Assembly: GCA_002395065.1 (NCBI GenBank)
Contig: DGVS01000005.1
Coordinates: forward strand, 62,001-126,000
DNA length: 64,000 nucleotides
Reading direction: 5' to 3'
DNA from: Caryophanales bacterium UBA4278
GTDB taxonomy: Bacteria; Bacillota_I; Bacilli_A; RFN20; CAG-826
The position numbers and the translations under genes were made by a program. The notes beneath the pieces were generated by a model, which did no database searches, had not been told where the DNA came from, and was given only the letters and a program-made list of their open reading frames with translations. The first letter of the stretch is position 1; each line of letters begins with the position of its first letter. Below, piece after piece: positions 34,056 to 42,461 of the stretch.

Positions 34056-34610
34056 TTAGGCGCGTCCGTCGTATTCACCAGTGTCGGTGCGAACAAGGAT
34101 CTTTTCGCCATTGTTAATGAATAATGGGACTTTGGTCTTAAGACCAGTCTCTAAAACCGCCTGTTTCATTGCTTTATTAACAGTGTCGCCGCGAACTCCA
34201 GGTTCGCATTCGGTAATTGTTAAAGCAACTGTTGATGGAAGAGAAATTCCAAGAATTTCATCATCATAGAAGAGAATTTCGATTTCAGAACCAGAAACAA
34301 GGAAGTTCTTTTCCCATTCTAAACGGTCTTTATTAATTTCGATTTGTTCATAGGTTTCATTATCCATGAAGACAAAGTTAACTCCGTCATCATAAAGGAA
34401 TCCCATTTTCTTCTTAGAAAGCGTTGCTTTCTCGACATCATAACCAGAGTTACGAGCAAGTTCAATGATTGCTCCTGTACGCATATTTTTAGCTTTGACT
34501 TTAGCAACCATCTTACGCATCGCTGTCTTATTTAATAAGATATCGAGCACTTGATAAAGGTTACCTTCGTCGATGAAATAGTTTCCAGGACGTAATTCAG
34601 TAACGTTCAT
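34056..34610 (-). CDS. efp: Elongation factor P, Mollicutes-type loop
   Basis: A 184-residue three-domain EF-P that rescues ribosomes stalled on polyproline. Domain I has the family N-R-T-G-A-type ending KNMRTGAIIE near residue 45, domain II FMDNETYEQIE near 85, domain III the GDTVNKAMKQAVLETG stretch near 145. The domain I tip, normally P-G-K-G with the modified Lys, reads N-K-T-A-M-R (residues 27-32). As I recall, this loop type also occurs in Mycoplasma EF-P, where no Lys is available at that place. AGGAGG precedes the ATG and TATAAT lies in the preceding gap. Confidence 0.95.
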   Translation of the reverse strand: MNVTELRPGNYFIDEGNLYQVLDILLNKTAMRKMVAKVKAKNMRTGAIIELARNSGYDVEKATLSKKKMGFLYDDGVNFVFMDNETYEQIEINKDRLEWEKNFLVSGSEIEILFYDDEILGISLPSTVALTITECEPGVRGDTVNKAMKQAVLETGLKTKVPLFINNGEKILVRTDTGEYDGRA

Positions 34611-34636
34611 ATTTAGTTCCTCCTAAAACGCTAACA

Positions 34637-34642
34637 ATTATA
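34637..34642 (-). promoter_or_regulatory. -10 box of efp-yneF
   Basis: Perfect TATAAT ending ~26 bases before the efp ATG, with a normal leader and AGGAGG site. It lies next to the stop codon of the upstream hydrolase, so efp has its own promoter. Confidence 0.6.
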
Positions 34643-34649
34643 TCTAAAA

Positions 34650-35288
34650 TTAGATATTTCGTAAATATGAGTTATATTTCTTCTCTCTTTCAAGAGTAGT
34701 TTTTGGCCCATGACCAGGGTAAATTGTGTAATTTTTCTCTAGATTCACAAGCTTTTCTAAGCTTGAAGACATTAATCGAGGAGCGCTGCTTGCTAGATCA
34801 ACTCTTCCGACAGTTGTGTAAAAGAGAGTGTCTCCGCTAAACATTGCGTTTTCCTCATCGACAAGAAAAACTGCTGATCCACGAGTATGAAATGGAGTTG
34901 CTATACACTTAATAGTGTATCCGCATGTTTCAAACTCTTCTCCATCCATTAACTCTTTCATGTTCTTAGGACGATAGACAAGATTCTTGTTTCCGTATTC
35001 AGTCCAACTAGAAAGATTATATTTCGGATTATCGATTTCCTTTGCTTCTTCTTCATAAATGAAGACAGTGGCATTTGGGAAAGCATTTACCACCGCTTCT
35101 AAGGCATCAATATGGTCAAAATGGACATGAGTGATAAGGATTGCCTCGATTGTTAATTCGAGGTGATTAATATGATCAAGTAAACAATTGTTAATGTTAT
35201 AACCAGGATCGACTAAAATAGCATGTTTTTTATCTTTCCACATCAAATATGATGTGCAGGCTATTCTAGAACGAAATAAATCGATCAT
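34650..35288 (-). CDS. Metallo-beta-lactamase-fold hydrolase (glyoxalase II-like)
   Basis: A 212-residue protein with the metal-binding THVHFDHIDAL near residue 53, FHTRG near 133, FSGDTLF near 150 and a final G-H-G-P-x-T near 190, the pattern of small glyoxalase II / YqgX-type hydrolases. The physiological thioester substrate is not clear from sequence. The ATG lies directly after the T-tract of the rpmG terminator, without a ribosome-binding site, so either a leaderless start or limited readthrough supplies expression. Confidence 0.88.
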   Translation of the reverse strand: MIDLFRSRIACTSYLMWKDKKHAILVDPGYNINNCLLDHINHLELTIEAILITHVHFDHIDALEAVVNAFPNATVFIYEEEAKEIDNPKYNLSSWTEYGNKNLVYRPKNMKELMDGEEFETCGYTIKCIATPFHTRGSAVFLVDEENAMFSGDTLFYTTVGRVDLASSAPRLMSSSLEKLVNLEKNYTIYPGHGPKTTLEREKKYNSYLRNI

Positions 35289-35292
35289 ATAT

Positions 35293-35317
35293 AAAAAAAT
35301 AAGGATGAACCTTATTT
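35293..35317 (-). terminator. rpmG terminator overlapping its stop codon
   Basis: On the - strand AAATAAGG pairs perfectly with CCTTATTT around TTCAT, followed by Ts. The rpmG stop lies in the 5' arm. Confidence 0.85.
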
Positions 35318-35464
35318 CTTCTCCTTATGCACTGTGTGCTTTTTGCATCTTGGACAGTATTTTTTGGTTTCCATACGGTCTGGATGCTCTTTTTTATTTT
35401 TATCGGCGATGTAGTTTTCTTCGCCACAAACGGTGCATTTTAATGTGAAATGATCTCTTGGCAT
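35312..35464 (-). CDS. rpmG: 50S ribosomal protein L33 (zinc-binding form)
   Basis: A 50-residue basic protein with two C-x-x-C pairs (CTVCG near 11, CPRCKKHT near 38), the zinc-containing C+ form of L33. The start at 35464 follows CGGAGGAAATAACT; the open frame reaches further upstream but that part does not look like L33. An extended -10 (TGGTATTAT) lies ~28 bases upstream. Confidence 0.93.
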   Translation of the reverse strand: MPRDHFTLKCTVCGEENYIADKNKKEHPDRMETKKYCPRCKKHTVHKEKK

Positions 35465-35491
35465 AGTTATTTCCTCCGTTAAGCAAGTAAG

Positions 35492-35500
35492 ATAATACCA
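35492..35500 (-). promoter_or_regulatory. Extended -10 promoter of rpmG
   Basis: TGGTATTAT on the - strand, giving a ~20-base leader with a consensus ribosome-binding site. Confidence 0.55.
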
Positions 35501-35536
35501 CAAGGCTAAAAATATATCTACAAGATATTTTAAGAA

Positions 35537-35545
35537 TGATATAAT
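35537..35545 (+). promoter_or_regulatory. Leaderless extended -10 promoter of ispG
   Basis: TGATATAAT ends exactly 6 bases before the ATG at 35552. The predicted start site is the A of ATG; no Shine-Dalgarno is present. Confidence 0.7.
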
Positions 35546-35551
35546 CAATTC

Positions 35552-36610
35552 ATGGCTCAATTAGCTCGAGAAAAAACAAAACAAATTCATATTGGAAAGA
35601 TTGCTCTTGGTGGACAGAACAAAGTTCTAATCCAATCCATGTGTAATATTAAAACATCCAACTTCATAGAAGTTGCTGAACAAATTAACGCTTGCGCTGC
35701 TCTTGGAGCAGACTTAATGCGTGTTAGTGTTTTAGACATGGATGATGCTCACGCAATTAAAGAGATTAAATCACGAATTAGTGTCCCATTAATTGCTGAT
35801 ATCCATTTTGACTATAAATTAGCCTTAGCTTCTATTGAAGCTGGTGTTGATGCAATCAGATTAAATCCTGGAAATATTGGATCAAAAGAGAATGTCCAAA
35901 AAGTAGTCGAAGAATGTAAACAAAAACACATTCCAATTCGCGTTGGTGTTAACTCTGGATCAATTGATAAGGAAGTGAACAACAACACAGCCATTGTTAC
36001 CGCTAAAGAACTTGTTGAATCTGTTTCAAGAATGGTAAAAATTCTTGAGGATTTGGACTTCTATGACATTGTTATTTCTTTGAAATGTTCTCATGTTCTT
36101 GAAACAATCGAGTCTTATAGACTCGCAAGTAAGAAATTTAAATATCCACTGCATCTTGGAATTACTGAAGCTGGACCAAAGGATATCGGACTTGTCCGTT
36201 CCGTTGCTGGCTTAGCTCCGCTATTAAGTGAAGGTATCGGAGATACAATTCGTATCTCACTTAGTGATGAACCAGAAGAAGAAGTGCGTGCCTGCCGACG
36301 TCTTTTAAAGGATTTAGGAATCCGAAACGATTATCCTAATCTTATTTCGTGTCCGACATGTGGTCGAACACAAGTTAATCTTGTTCCACTTGCCAACAAG
36401 ATTTCGAAGTTTCTTGAAGAAAACAAGATTAATAAGACCGTCGCTGTGATGGGTTGCATTGTCAATGGTCCAGGCGAAGCTAAACGCGCTGACATTGGCT
36501 GCGCTGGCGGAAAAGGCGAGTGGGTTATCTTTAAAAAAGATACAATCATTAAAAAAGTTCCTGATAAAGATATTTATGAGGAACTTACTAAATTAATTAA
36601 AGAATTATAA
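35552..36610 (+). CDS. ispG: 4-hydroxy-3-methylbut-2-enyl diphosphate synthase (flavodoxin)
   Basis: A 352-residue iron-sulfur enzyme, the penultimate step of the MEP isoprenoid pathway. The TIM-barrel half includes VPLIADIHFDYKLAL near residue 75 and AIRLNPGNIG near 103. The C-terminal cluster ligands are in CPTCGR near 265 and GCIVNGPGEA near 305. It is a single + strand gene among - strand neighbours and is convergent with nfo (2-base gap). With dxs and ispH here, three MEP enzymes are scattered across one 22-kb region, each with a leaderless-type promoter. Confidence 0.96.
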   Translation: MAQLAREKTKQIHIGKIALGGQNKVLIQSMCNIKTSNFIEVAEQINACAALGADLMRVSVLDMDDAHAIKEIKSRISVPLIADIHFDYKLALASIEAGVDAIRLNPGNIGSKENVQKVVEECKQKHIPIRVGVNSGSIDKEVNNNTAIVTAKELVESVSRMVKILEDLDFYDIVISLKCSHVLETIESYRLASKKFKYPLHLGITEAGPKDIGLVRSVAGLAPLLSEGIGDTIRISLSDEPEEEVRACRRLLKDLGIRNDYPNLISCPTCGRTQVNLVPLANKISKFLEENKINKTVAVMGCIVNGPGEAKRADIGCAGGKGEWVIFKKDTIIKKVPDKDIYEELTKLIKEL

Positions 36611-36612
36611 AA

Positions 36613-37488
36613 TTATCTCCAGTTTACGAACTGGGATTTTTTTAACATTTCAATTTCTTCCTTATAAGGAGGTTTTCCATCAACGTATGGAGTCTCAAGT
36701 AACTTCGGAAGATCTTTTAATAATGGATGATGAACAAATCGATTTAGCGCTTCAAAACCAATTGTTCCATAACCAAGATTTTCATGACGGTCTTTATGTG
36801 AACCAGACTCATTTTTGGAGTCGTTAATATGTAAACAGAGAAGTTTCTTCAAACCTATGGTTTGGTCGAAATGTTTTAAGACTTCATCGATGTCTCTGAC
36901 ATCGTAGCCATAATCCGAGATATGACATGTATCAAGACAAACACCAATTCTTTCTGGGTGTTTAACTTTAGAAATAATCTCAGCAATTTGTTCAAATGTT
37001 GAACCCATTTCGCCACCTTTACCGGCCATGGTTTCAAGAGCAATTTGGACATCACTATGGTCTTTATCTAAAACTTCGTCGAGAGCTTTAACAATCGAAT
37101 CGATTCCGTTTTCAACTCCTGTTCTAACATGACTTCCTGGATGAAGAACCATAATTTTCACACCAAAAGCAGCTGTTCTTTGAAGTTCGATTGCTAAAGC
37201 ACTTTTAGCTAAATCATAGACGTTTTCATTTAACTGATTGGCGATGTTAATAATGTATGGAGCGTGAACGACAACTTTGCTTTCATCGATACCATGCTCT
37301 TTTAAAAGAGCACGTCCTTCATTAATTTTTAGTCTTTCAAGAGGAAGACGAAATGTGTTTTGTGGAGCGCCAGTGTAAAACATGAGTGTGTTAGCGCCAT
37401 ATGAAAGGGCCTCTTTGACTGATCCGAGATAGTAATCTGGTGCTGACATGGAAACATGTGAGCCAATGTAGAGTGTTTCTTTATCCAT
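36613..37488 (-). CDS. nfo: Endonuclease IV (AP endonuclease)
   Basis: A 291-residue TIM-barrel zinc enzyme that cuts DNA at abasic sites. IGSHVSMSAPDYYLG near residue 8, H-P-G-S-H near 110, LETMAGKGGEMG near 143, GVCLDTCHISDYGYD near 178 and a C-terminal D-x-H-x-x-L-G-Y-G-x-I-G near 250 supply the three-metal site. I start at 37488, overlapping the cshB stop by 8 bases; a longer frame is possible but the family normally begins near here. It is paired with cshB as in Bacillus. Confidence 0.95.
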   Translation of the reverse strand: MDKETLYIGSHVSMSAPDYYLGSVKEALSYGANTLMFYTGAPQNTFRLPLERLKINEGRALLKEHGIDESKVVVHAPYIINIANQLNENVYDLAKSALAIELQRTAAFGVKIMVLHPGSHVRTGVENGIDSIVKALDEVLDKDHSDVQIALETMAGKGGEMGSTFEQIAEIISKVKHPERIGVCLDTCHISDYGYDVRDIDEVLKHFDQTIGLKKLLCLHINDSKNESGSHKDRHENLGYGTIGFEALNRFVHHPLLKDLPKLLETPYVDGKPPYKEEIEMLKKSQFVNWR

Positions 37489-38839
37489 TTTGTCGGTTCT
37501 CTTTCTTGTATCGTTCAACGCGCTGACGTCGAATATCTTTTTTAATGATTTCGCGTCGATGTTGTTGTTTAACTTTCTTGACTTCTTCGCGTACTTTCTT
37601 CTTGTATCCTGGTTTAACTTTCTTATTTTTTCCTTTGGAAAGATTTACTACTTTACGGATCTTTTGATCAAGTTCACTGTCTTTCTTTTTACTAGTTGGA
37701 TGTGCTTTAACAATCTCGTGACCTTCGCTTAGTTTTCCACTTCGAAGGGTGAGATATTTAAAGCTAACACCTTGTTCTTTTAAAGTGAGTGGTTTAGAAG
37801 TGTGTTCGTTGTTGTAGAATGTATAACATTTTCCTTCTTTACCAAAGCGTCCAGTACGACCAGCACGATGATAATAGAATTCAAGATTTTCTGGTAAATC
37901 GACATTTATAATGTCGGTGACATCTTCAATATCAAGGCCTCGTGCCGCCATATCGGAGCACACAAGGTAATAAATCTCGCCGTTTTTAACTCGTTTAAGG
38001 ACATTCTTTCTTTCACGAGCTGATAAGTCTCCGGTTAGTAAACCAGCTGGTTGACCATTTGATTTTAAGAATTCATAGACTTTATTTGCTGTTTCTTTCT
38101 TTGAAGCAAACACTAAAAGAAGATAAGGATGAATTTCTTTTATCATAGATAAAACAGCATGATTAATATCTTGGTGACCAACATCGACAAGAAGATGCTC
38201 AACACTGCTACTAGTCATAATTTCTTCGTTGATGACGAGTTGATCAGCGCCAATGTACTTTTCTAATTCGTGACCGAGGTTAGCTTCAAGCGTAGCGGAA
38301 CAAACAAGGAATTGCGGACGAGTGATTCGTAAAACGAATCGGTCGATATCAGGGAAAAACCCTTCTTTTAGAAGCATATCAGCTTCATCAAGCACAATTG
38401 TTTTCACATCAGTGAGGGAAACAATGTTTTGATCGAAGATATCCGCAAGTCTTCCTGGAGTTCCGACAATTATGTGTGGAGCAACAGAGAGACCTTTAGT
38501 TGAGTTATCTCGCTCAGTACCAGATTTAAATAAACGAACTTTCAGTTCTGAATAATCATTTGTAAATTCGACAAATGTATCAAAGATTTGTTGAGCAAGT
38601 TCTCTAGTTGGAGCAACAACAATCGCTTGAACATTTTGATTTTTTAAATCAATTCGTTCAATAATTGGTATAACAAAGCTGAGGGTTTTACCTGTTCCTG
38701 TAGCTGATTGAATAAGTAAATTTTCACCTTTTAAGGCCTTTGGAATGACACGAAGTTGAATTTCACTTGGATGATAAAAATGCTGGCGTTTTAAGCTAGC
38801 AATCATTTTGTCGGAAAGGTTAATCGCATTAAAAGGCAT
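37481..38839 (-). CDS. cshB: DEAD-box RNA helicase (CshB-like)
   Basis: A 452-residue ATP-dependent RNA helicase. The Q motif is at Y-H-P-S-E-I-Q near residue 22, motif I SATGTGKT near 45, Ia PTRELAQQ near 75, II DEAD near 150, III SAT near 180 and VI HRAGRTGRFG near 325. The last ~90 residues are a Lys/Arg-rich disordered tail, typical for RNA-binding helicases. Its place between the sigA cluster and nfo matches cshB of Bacillus, which acts in cold adaptation and RNA turnover. Divergent from ispH with overlapping promoters. Confidence 0.93.
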   Translation of the reverse strand: MPFNAINLSDKMIASLKRQHFYHPSEIQLRVIPKALKGENLLIQSATGTGKTLSFVIPIIERIDLKNQNVQAIVVAPTRELAQQIFDTFVEFTNDYSELKVRLFKSGTERDNSTKGLSVAPHIIVGTPGRLADIFDQNIVSLTDVKTIVLDEADMLLKEGFFPDIDRFVLRITRPQFLVCSATLEANLGHELEKYIGADQLVINEEIMTSSSVEHLLVDVGHQDINHAVLSMIKEIHPYLLLVFASKKETANKVYEFLKSNGQPAGLLTGDLSARERKNVLKRVKNGEIYYLVCSDMAARGLDIEDVTDIINVDLPENLEFYYHRAGRTGRFGKEGKCYTFYNNEHTSKPLTLKEQGVSFKYLTLRSGKLSEGHEIVKAHPTSKKKDSELDQKIRKVVNLSKGKNKKVKPGYKKKVREEVKKVKQQHRREIIKKDIRRQRVERYKKENRQNG

Positions 38840-38857
38840 AATTTTTACCGCGCTTTA

Positions 38858-38889
38858 TTATACACGAAAAATTCTATTCGTGTTATTAT
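38858..38889. promoter_or_regulatory. Face-to-face divergent promoters of cshB and ispH with central palindrome
   Basis: The cshB -10 (TATAAT on the - strand, 38858-38863) and the ispH extended -10 (TGTTATTAT, 38881-38889) are only 20 bases apart. Between them ACACGAA and TTCGTGT (38863-38869 and 38877-38883) are exact inverted repeats. The ispH -10 ends 6 bases before its ATG. Confidence 0.65.
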
Positions 38890-38895
38890 AACGAC

Positions 38896-39765
38896 ATGAA
38901 AATCGAAATTCTCGAACCGTTTGGATATTGTGCTGGTGTGGACCGAGCAATCTCGATGGCCTACAAGTGCAAAAAAGAAAATCCAAACAAGAAGGTTGTT
39001 GTTCTTGGAATGCTTGTTCATAACCAAGATACTTTGAATGAACTTTCAAAGGCGGGAATCGAAACTATTTACGAAGAAAAGACCTCTTTAGTGGATTTAA
39101 TCGACAAAGTTGATAGAAATGCAATCGTCATTTTGACTGCTCATGGCCATTCTCGTGCGGTTGAGGAAAAATTAGAAGGACTTGGAATCCCATTTGTGGA
39201 TGCGACTTGTCCTTTTGTCACCCTTACCGAAAACATGATTAAAAAAGCTGTTTTTGAAAACCGTGATGTTCTTTACTTAGGTAAAAGAAACCATCCTGAG
39301 GCTAACGCAGCACTTTCCATTAGTAGTAAAGTTCATTTAATCGAACCAAAAAACATTCATTTAGACACGAAATATCATCGCCCGTTAGTTATTAGCCAAA
39401 CGACATTTTCTAACGAAGAAATCGCTAATGCGATTGATGTTATAAAAAATGAAATGAGTGATGTCCAAGTTGTGGAGTCAATTTGTCATGCCTCAACACT
39501 ACGACAAAATGCCCTCAAAAAATTATCGCAAGATGTTAAATTGATTTATGTTGTTGGAGGGAAAAACTCCAATAACACGAAAACATTATTTGAAATTGCT
39601 TCTGAATCACATCCAAACGCTGTTGTTCATATGATTCAGAATGCTTCGGAAATAAACAAAAAAGACCTATATGGTCTTGATTATGTCGTAATCTCATCTG
39701 GAGCATCAACTCCAAAAGAGATTACAATTCAAGTTAAAGAAAAAATCGAATTGTTAATGAATTAA
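38896..39765 (+). CDS. ispH: 4-hydroxy-3-methylbut-2-enyl diphosphate reductase
   Basis: A 289-residue iron-sulfur enzyme making IPP and DMAPP, the last step of the MEP pathway. The three cluster cysteines are in FGYCAGVDRAI near residue 13, DATCPFV near 97 and SICHAST near 194. Other conserved pieces are AHGHSRAVE near 77, G-K-x-N-S-x-N-T near 218 and SSGASTPKE near 275. It is flanked by - strand genes and overlaps the end of nif3 by 12 bases. No ribosome-binding site; see the leaderless promoter. Confidence 0.96.
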   Translation: MKIEILEPFGYCAGVDRAISMAYKCKKENPNKKVVVLGMLVHNQDTLNELSKAGIETIYEEKTSLVDLIDKVDRNAIVILTAHGHSRAVEEKLEGLGIPFVDATCPFVTLTENMIKKAVFENRDVLYLGKRNHPEANAALSISSKVHLIEPKNIHLDTKYHRPLVISQTTFSNEEIANAIDVIKNEMSDVQVVESICHASTLRQNALKKLSQDVKLIYVVGGKNSNNTKTLFEIASESHPNAVVHMIQNASEINKKDLYGLDYVVISSGASTPKEITIQVKEKIELLMN

Positions 39766-40527
39766 TTCTGGTAAATCCTCATGATCGACTTCGATAACAT
39801 CTAACGAAGAATCGATTGATAAGAGGATTTTTTTCATTTGTGGAATAAAAATCTTTTCCACTTCGTGGGGAACATCGAGATAGTTATAGTGCTGGGCTAA
39901 AACATCGCGACGAATATGATGTGGAGTGTCTCCAGAAATATAGATATCATAACCTTCATCCATCGCATTCTTATATTTATAAGAACCACCGCCACCTAGA
40001 ACAGCAACTGTTTCAATGATATCTTTTCCACCATGAACAAGGTGAGAATATTCAAGATTAAACTTTTTGGTTGCATAATATGCAAAATCTCGAATTTTCA
40101 TTGGTTGTTTGAGCTTTCCACCGCGGCACATATAACAAGTATCTAAAGGTTTGACGTCTTCTAGTTCAAGCGCTTTAGCTAACGCGTCATTCATTCCGCC
40201 AACGCCTTTATCAAAATTGGTGTGCATTGAGTAAACAGGAATATCTAAAGCATCAATTTTTTCACATAAAACTCGTTTAAACTCGCAATATTTAAATACA
40301 TGGTACTTTGTACCATAGATAAATGGGTGATGAGTTAGGATTAAATCTGGTTTTTCCTTCATTTGAAGAATTTTTTCGTAGACGATTTCATCAAAATCAA
40401 GGCAGAGCAAAACACGATGTGTATCTTCTTTTAAGCGTCCAGTCATTAGTCCAACATGATCGCCATGATCAGCGAGTGATTTTGGAAATCTTTTGGCGAG
40501 ATTTCTTAAAAGTCTAATCGTGTTCAT
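39754..40527 (-). CDS. NIF3/DUF34 family protein (YqfO-like)
   Basis: A 257-residue NIF3-like metal-binding protein. Typical motifs are D-H-V-G-L near residue 24 (usually DNVGL), THHPFIYG near 65, HTNFDKGVGGMND near 102 and the C-terminal GDTPHHIRRD stretch near 210. The family forms toroidal hexamers with a di-metal site; GTP cyclohydrolase 1 type 2 is a common but poorly supported name. It is the 3' gene of the dnaG-sigA-trmK cluster, overlapping trmK by four bases (ATGA). Confidence 0.93.
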   Translation of the reverse strand: MNTIRLLRNLAKRFPKSLADHGDHVGLMTGRLKEDTHRVLLCLDFDEIVYEKILQMKEKPDLILTHHPFIYGTKYHVFKYCEFKRVLCEKIDALDIPVYSMHTNFDKGVGGMNDALAKALELEDVKPLDTCYMCRGGKLKQPMKIRDFAYYATKKFNLEYSHLVHGGKDIIETVAVLGGGGSYKYKNAMDEGYDIYISGDTPHHIRRDVLAQHYNYLDVPHEVEKIFIPQMKKILLSIDSSLDVIEVDHEDLPELIH

Positions 40528-41147
40528 AAATGTTTTAACCTTTCAATCTTGTGCGCTAACTCAATAGAGTTATTGCAGTTATAATTTCTTTGATATTGCT
40601 CTAAAAGAGTTTCTCGATATTCATTAAAAAGTGGATCTTTATTAATGTGATAACCAAACTCTAAATCGGTTGGAGTGAGTTTACTTTGGCCTCGTTTAAC
40701 ACTCATCACGTTATAGAAGACACCTTCTTTAACAAGAATCTCTTTTTCAAAGTCGTATCCGAGGTTTTCAAGTGTTTGACGAACTAAGCATAGGTCTCGG
40801 TGCGCATCCACAATGATGTATCTAACGTTTTTTAGTTTCTCTTCATTCTTTAAGAGAATGTCTGAAACAAGAATGCCACCCATTCCAGCTATGATCACCG
40901 TATCAACATCATCAGGAATTTCACTAATTCCATCGCTTAATGACGTAGTAATTCTAGGATATTCTTTCGTGTTTTTCTCTAATCTAGAAAACGGGCCTTT
41001 TTTATTTTCAACGGCAAAGACTTTTTTCGCAATCTTGTTTTCGACTAAATAAATCGACAGTAGTCCATGGTCGGCGCCGATGTCAGCCACCACTGCTCCT
41101 TTTTTAACTAAGGAAGCAATTGTAAAAAGTCTTTGACTTAATTTCAT
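40524..41147 (-). CDS. trmK: tRNA (adenine22-N1)-methyltransferase TrmK
   Basis: A 207-residue Rossmann-fold methyltransferase: VADIGADHGLLSIYL near residue 20 binds S-adenosylmethionine, VIIAGMGGILVSDIL near 82 is the N-P-P-Y-like region characteristic of TrmK (COG2384). It methylates A22 of tRNAs. It begins at the last base of the sigA stop (TAATG) and ends with a TGA overlapping nif3, so it is translationally coupled on both sides. Confidence 0.94.
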   Translation of the reverse strand: MKLSQRLFTIASLVKKGAVVADIGADHGLLSIYLVENKIAKKVFAVENKKGPFSRLEKNTKEYPRITTSLSDGISEIPDDVDTVIIAGMGGILVSDILLKNEEKLKNVRYIIVDAHRDLCLVRQTLENLGYDFEKEILVKEGVFYNVMSVKRGQSKLTPTDLEFGYHINKDPLFNEYRETLLEQYQRNYNCNNSIELAHKIERLKHL

Positions 41148-42436
41148 TAGGAACGATATCCTCGGTAATCTCCGAGCTTTTTAGCTCGGTTTGGATGACG
41201 AAGTTTCTTGATCGCTTTTGCTTCGATTTGACGAATACGTTCACGAGTAACGTTAAATTCTTTACCGACTTCTTCGAGAGTTCTTGGATGGTTATCTTCT
41301 AATCCGTAACGAAGTTTGAGAACTTTTTGTTCTCTTTCGGTGAGATCAGACATAACTTCATAAAGTTCATCCTTAAGAAGTGATTTGGTTGTGTATTCAT
41401 TTGGTGTTTCAACTTCCTTATCTTCCAGGAAATCACCTAAGTGGGAATCGTCTTCTTCCCCGATTGGAGTCTCTAAAGAGACTGGTTCTTGATTGATTCG
41501 TTGAATTTCACGAATTCGGTCAGCACTTAATGCACCTTCAAGACGATCAGAAATTTCTTCTGCGGTTGGTTCACGTCCTAACTCTTGGACGAGTTGACGT
41601 TGAGCGCGGGTAATCTTGTAGATTGTTTCCACCATATGAACCGGAATTCGGATGGTTCGGGCTTGGTCAGCAATCGCCCGAGCGATCGCTTGACGAATCC
41701 ACCACGTTGCGTATGTTGAGAACTTAAATCCTTTGGTGTAATCGAATTTATCAACGGCCTTGATTAAACCCATATTTCCTTCTTGGATGAGGTCTAAGAA
41801 AGGCATACCACGACCAGCATATCGCTTTGCGATAGCGATAACTAAACGAAGGTTGGCTTGAATGAGATCTTGCTTGGCTTGTTCATCACCAGCAGCAATT
41901 CTTTTGGCTAGTTCAGTTTCTTGTTGAGCAGTTAATAATGGGACTTTACCAATTTCGCGAAGATATATCTTTACAGAGTCATTAACCTTCACATCTCCAA
42001 CAATCATCTTGGATAAGTCAGCAGTAACTTCTTCTTCATCGATTTCTTCCTCTCCAAGCATATCATCATCAGATAGATCCATGCCTGCTTCATTCATTTT
42101 TGATTCATCAAAGTCGATATCTTCCATATCTCCTTCTTCATCAGAAATAACGTTGACCTTGTTATTTTGGAAATAAGCAATAATGCCTTCGTAATCCTCA
42201 TCGGTGAGGTCAAGCATTGATGTGGCGTCATAGATTTCTTCTTGCTCGATGGTGTTATCGTTTTCTTTCGCCTTCTTAAGAAGATCTTTTTTGATTGCTT
42301 CTAAAACGTGGGCTTGATCAACGTCTTCTTCACCATCATCTTCTGAAGCTTTAGCAACTTTCTTAGCCTTGGTTGGTTTAACTTCCTTCTTTGCTTTGGC
42401 CTTTTTAGCGGCCTTTTTTATTTCTTCCTTTGCCAT
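41147..42436 (-). CDS. sigA: Primary sigma factor SigA (RpoD)
   Basis: A 429-residue housekeeping sigma factor. An N-terminal Lys/Ala-rich basic stretch and a long acidic region (~50-180) precede region 1.2 (VKIYLREIGKVPLLT near 185), region 2 (DLIQEGNMGLIKAVDKFDY, FSTYATWWIRQAI near 255-285), region 3 and region 4 (EVGKEFNVTRERIRQIEAKA near 390). I start at 42436 after AAGGAAGG; the frame extends upstream into dnaG but those residues are not sigma-like. The gene sits between dnaG and trmK as in Firmicutes. Confidence 0.97.
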   Translation of the reverse strand: MAKEEIKKAAKKAKAKKEVKPTKAKKVAKASEDDGEEDVDQAHVLEAIKKDLLKKAKENDNTIEQEEIYDATSMLDLTDEDYEGIIAYFQNNKVNVISDEEGDMEDIDFDESKMNEAGMDLSDDDMLGEEEIDEEEVTADLSKMIVGDVKVNDSVKIYLREIGKVPLLTAQQETELAKRIAAGDEQAKQDLIQANLRLVIAIAKRYAGRGMPFLDLIQEGNMGLIKAVDKFDYTKGFKFSTYATWWIRQAIARAIADQARTIRIPVHMVETIYKITRAQRQLVQELGREPTAEEISDRLEGALSADRIREIQRINQEPVSLETPIGEEDDSHLGDFLEDKEVETPNEYTTKSLLKDELYEVMSDLTEREQKVLKLRYGLEDNHPRTLEEVGKEFNVTRERIRQIEAKAIKKLRHPNRAKKLGDYRGYRS

Positions 42437-42461
42437 AACTCTTCCTTCCTTTAATCGTGGC

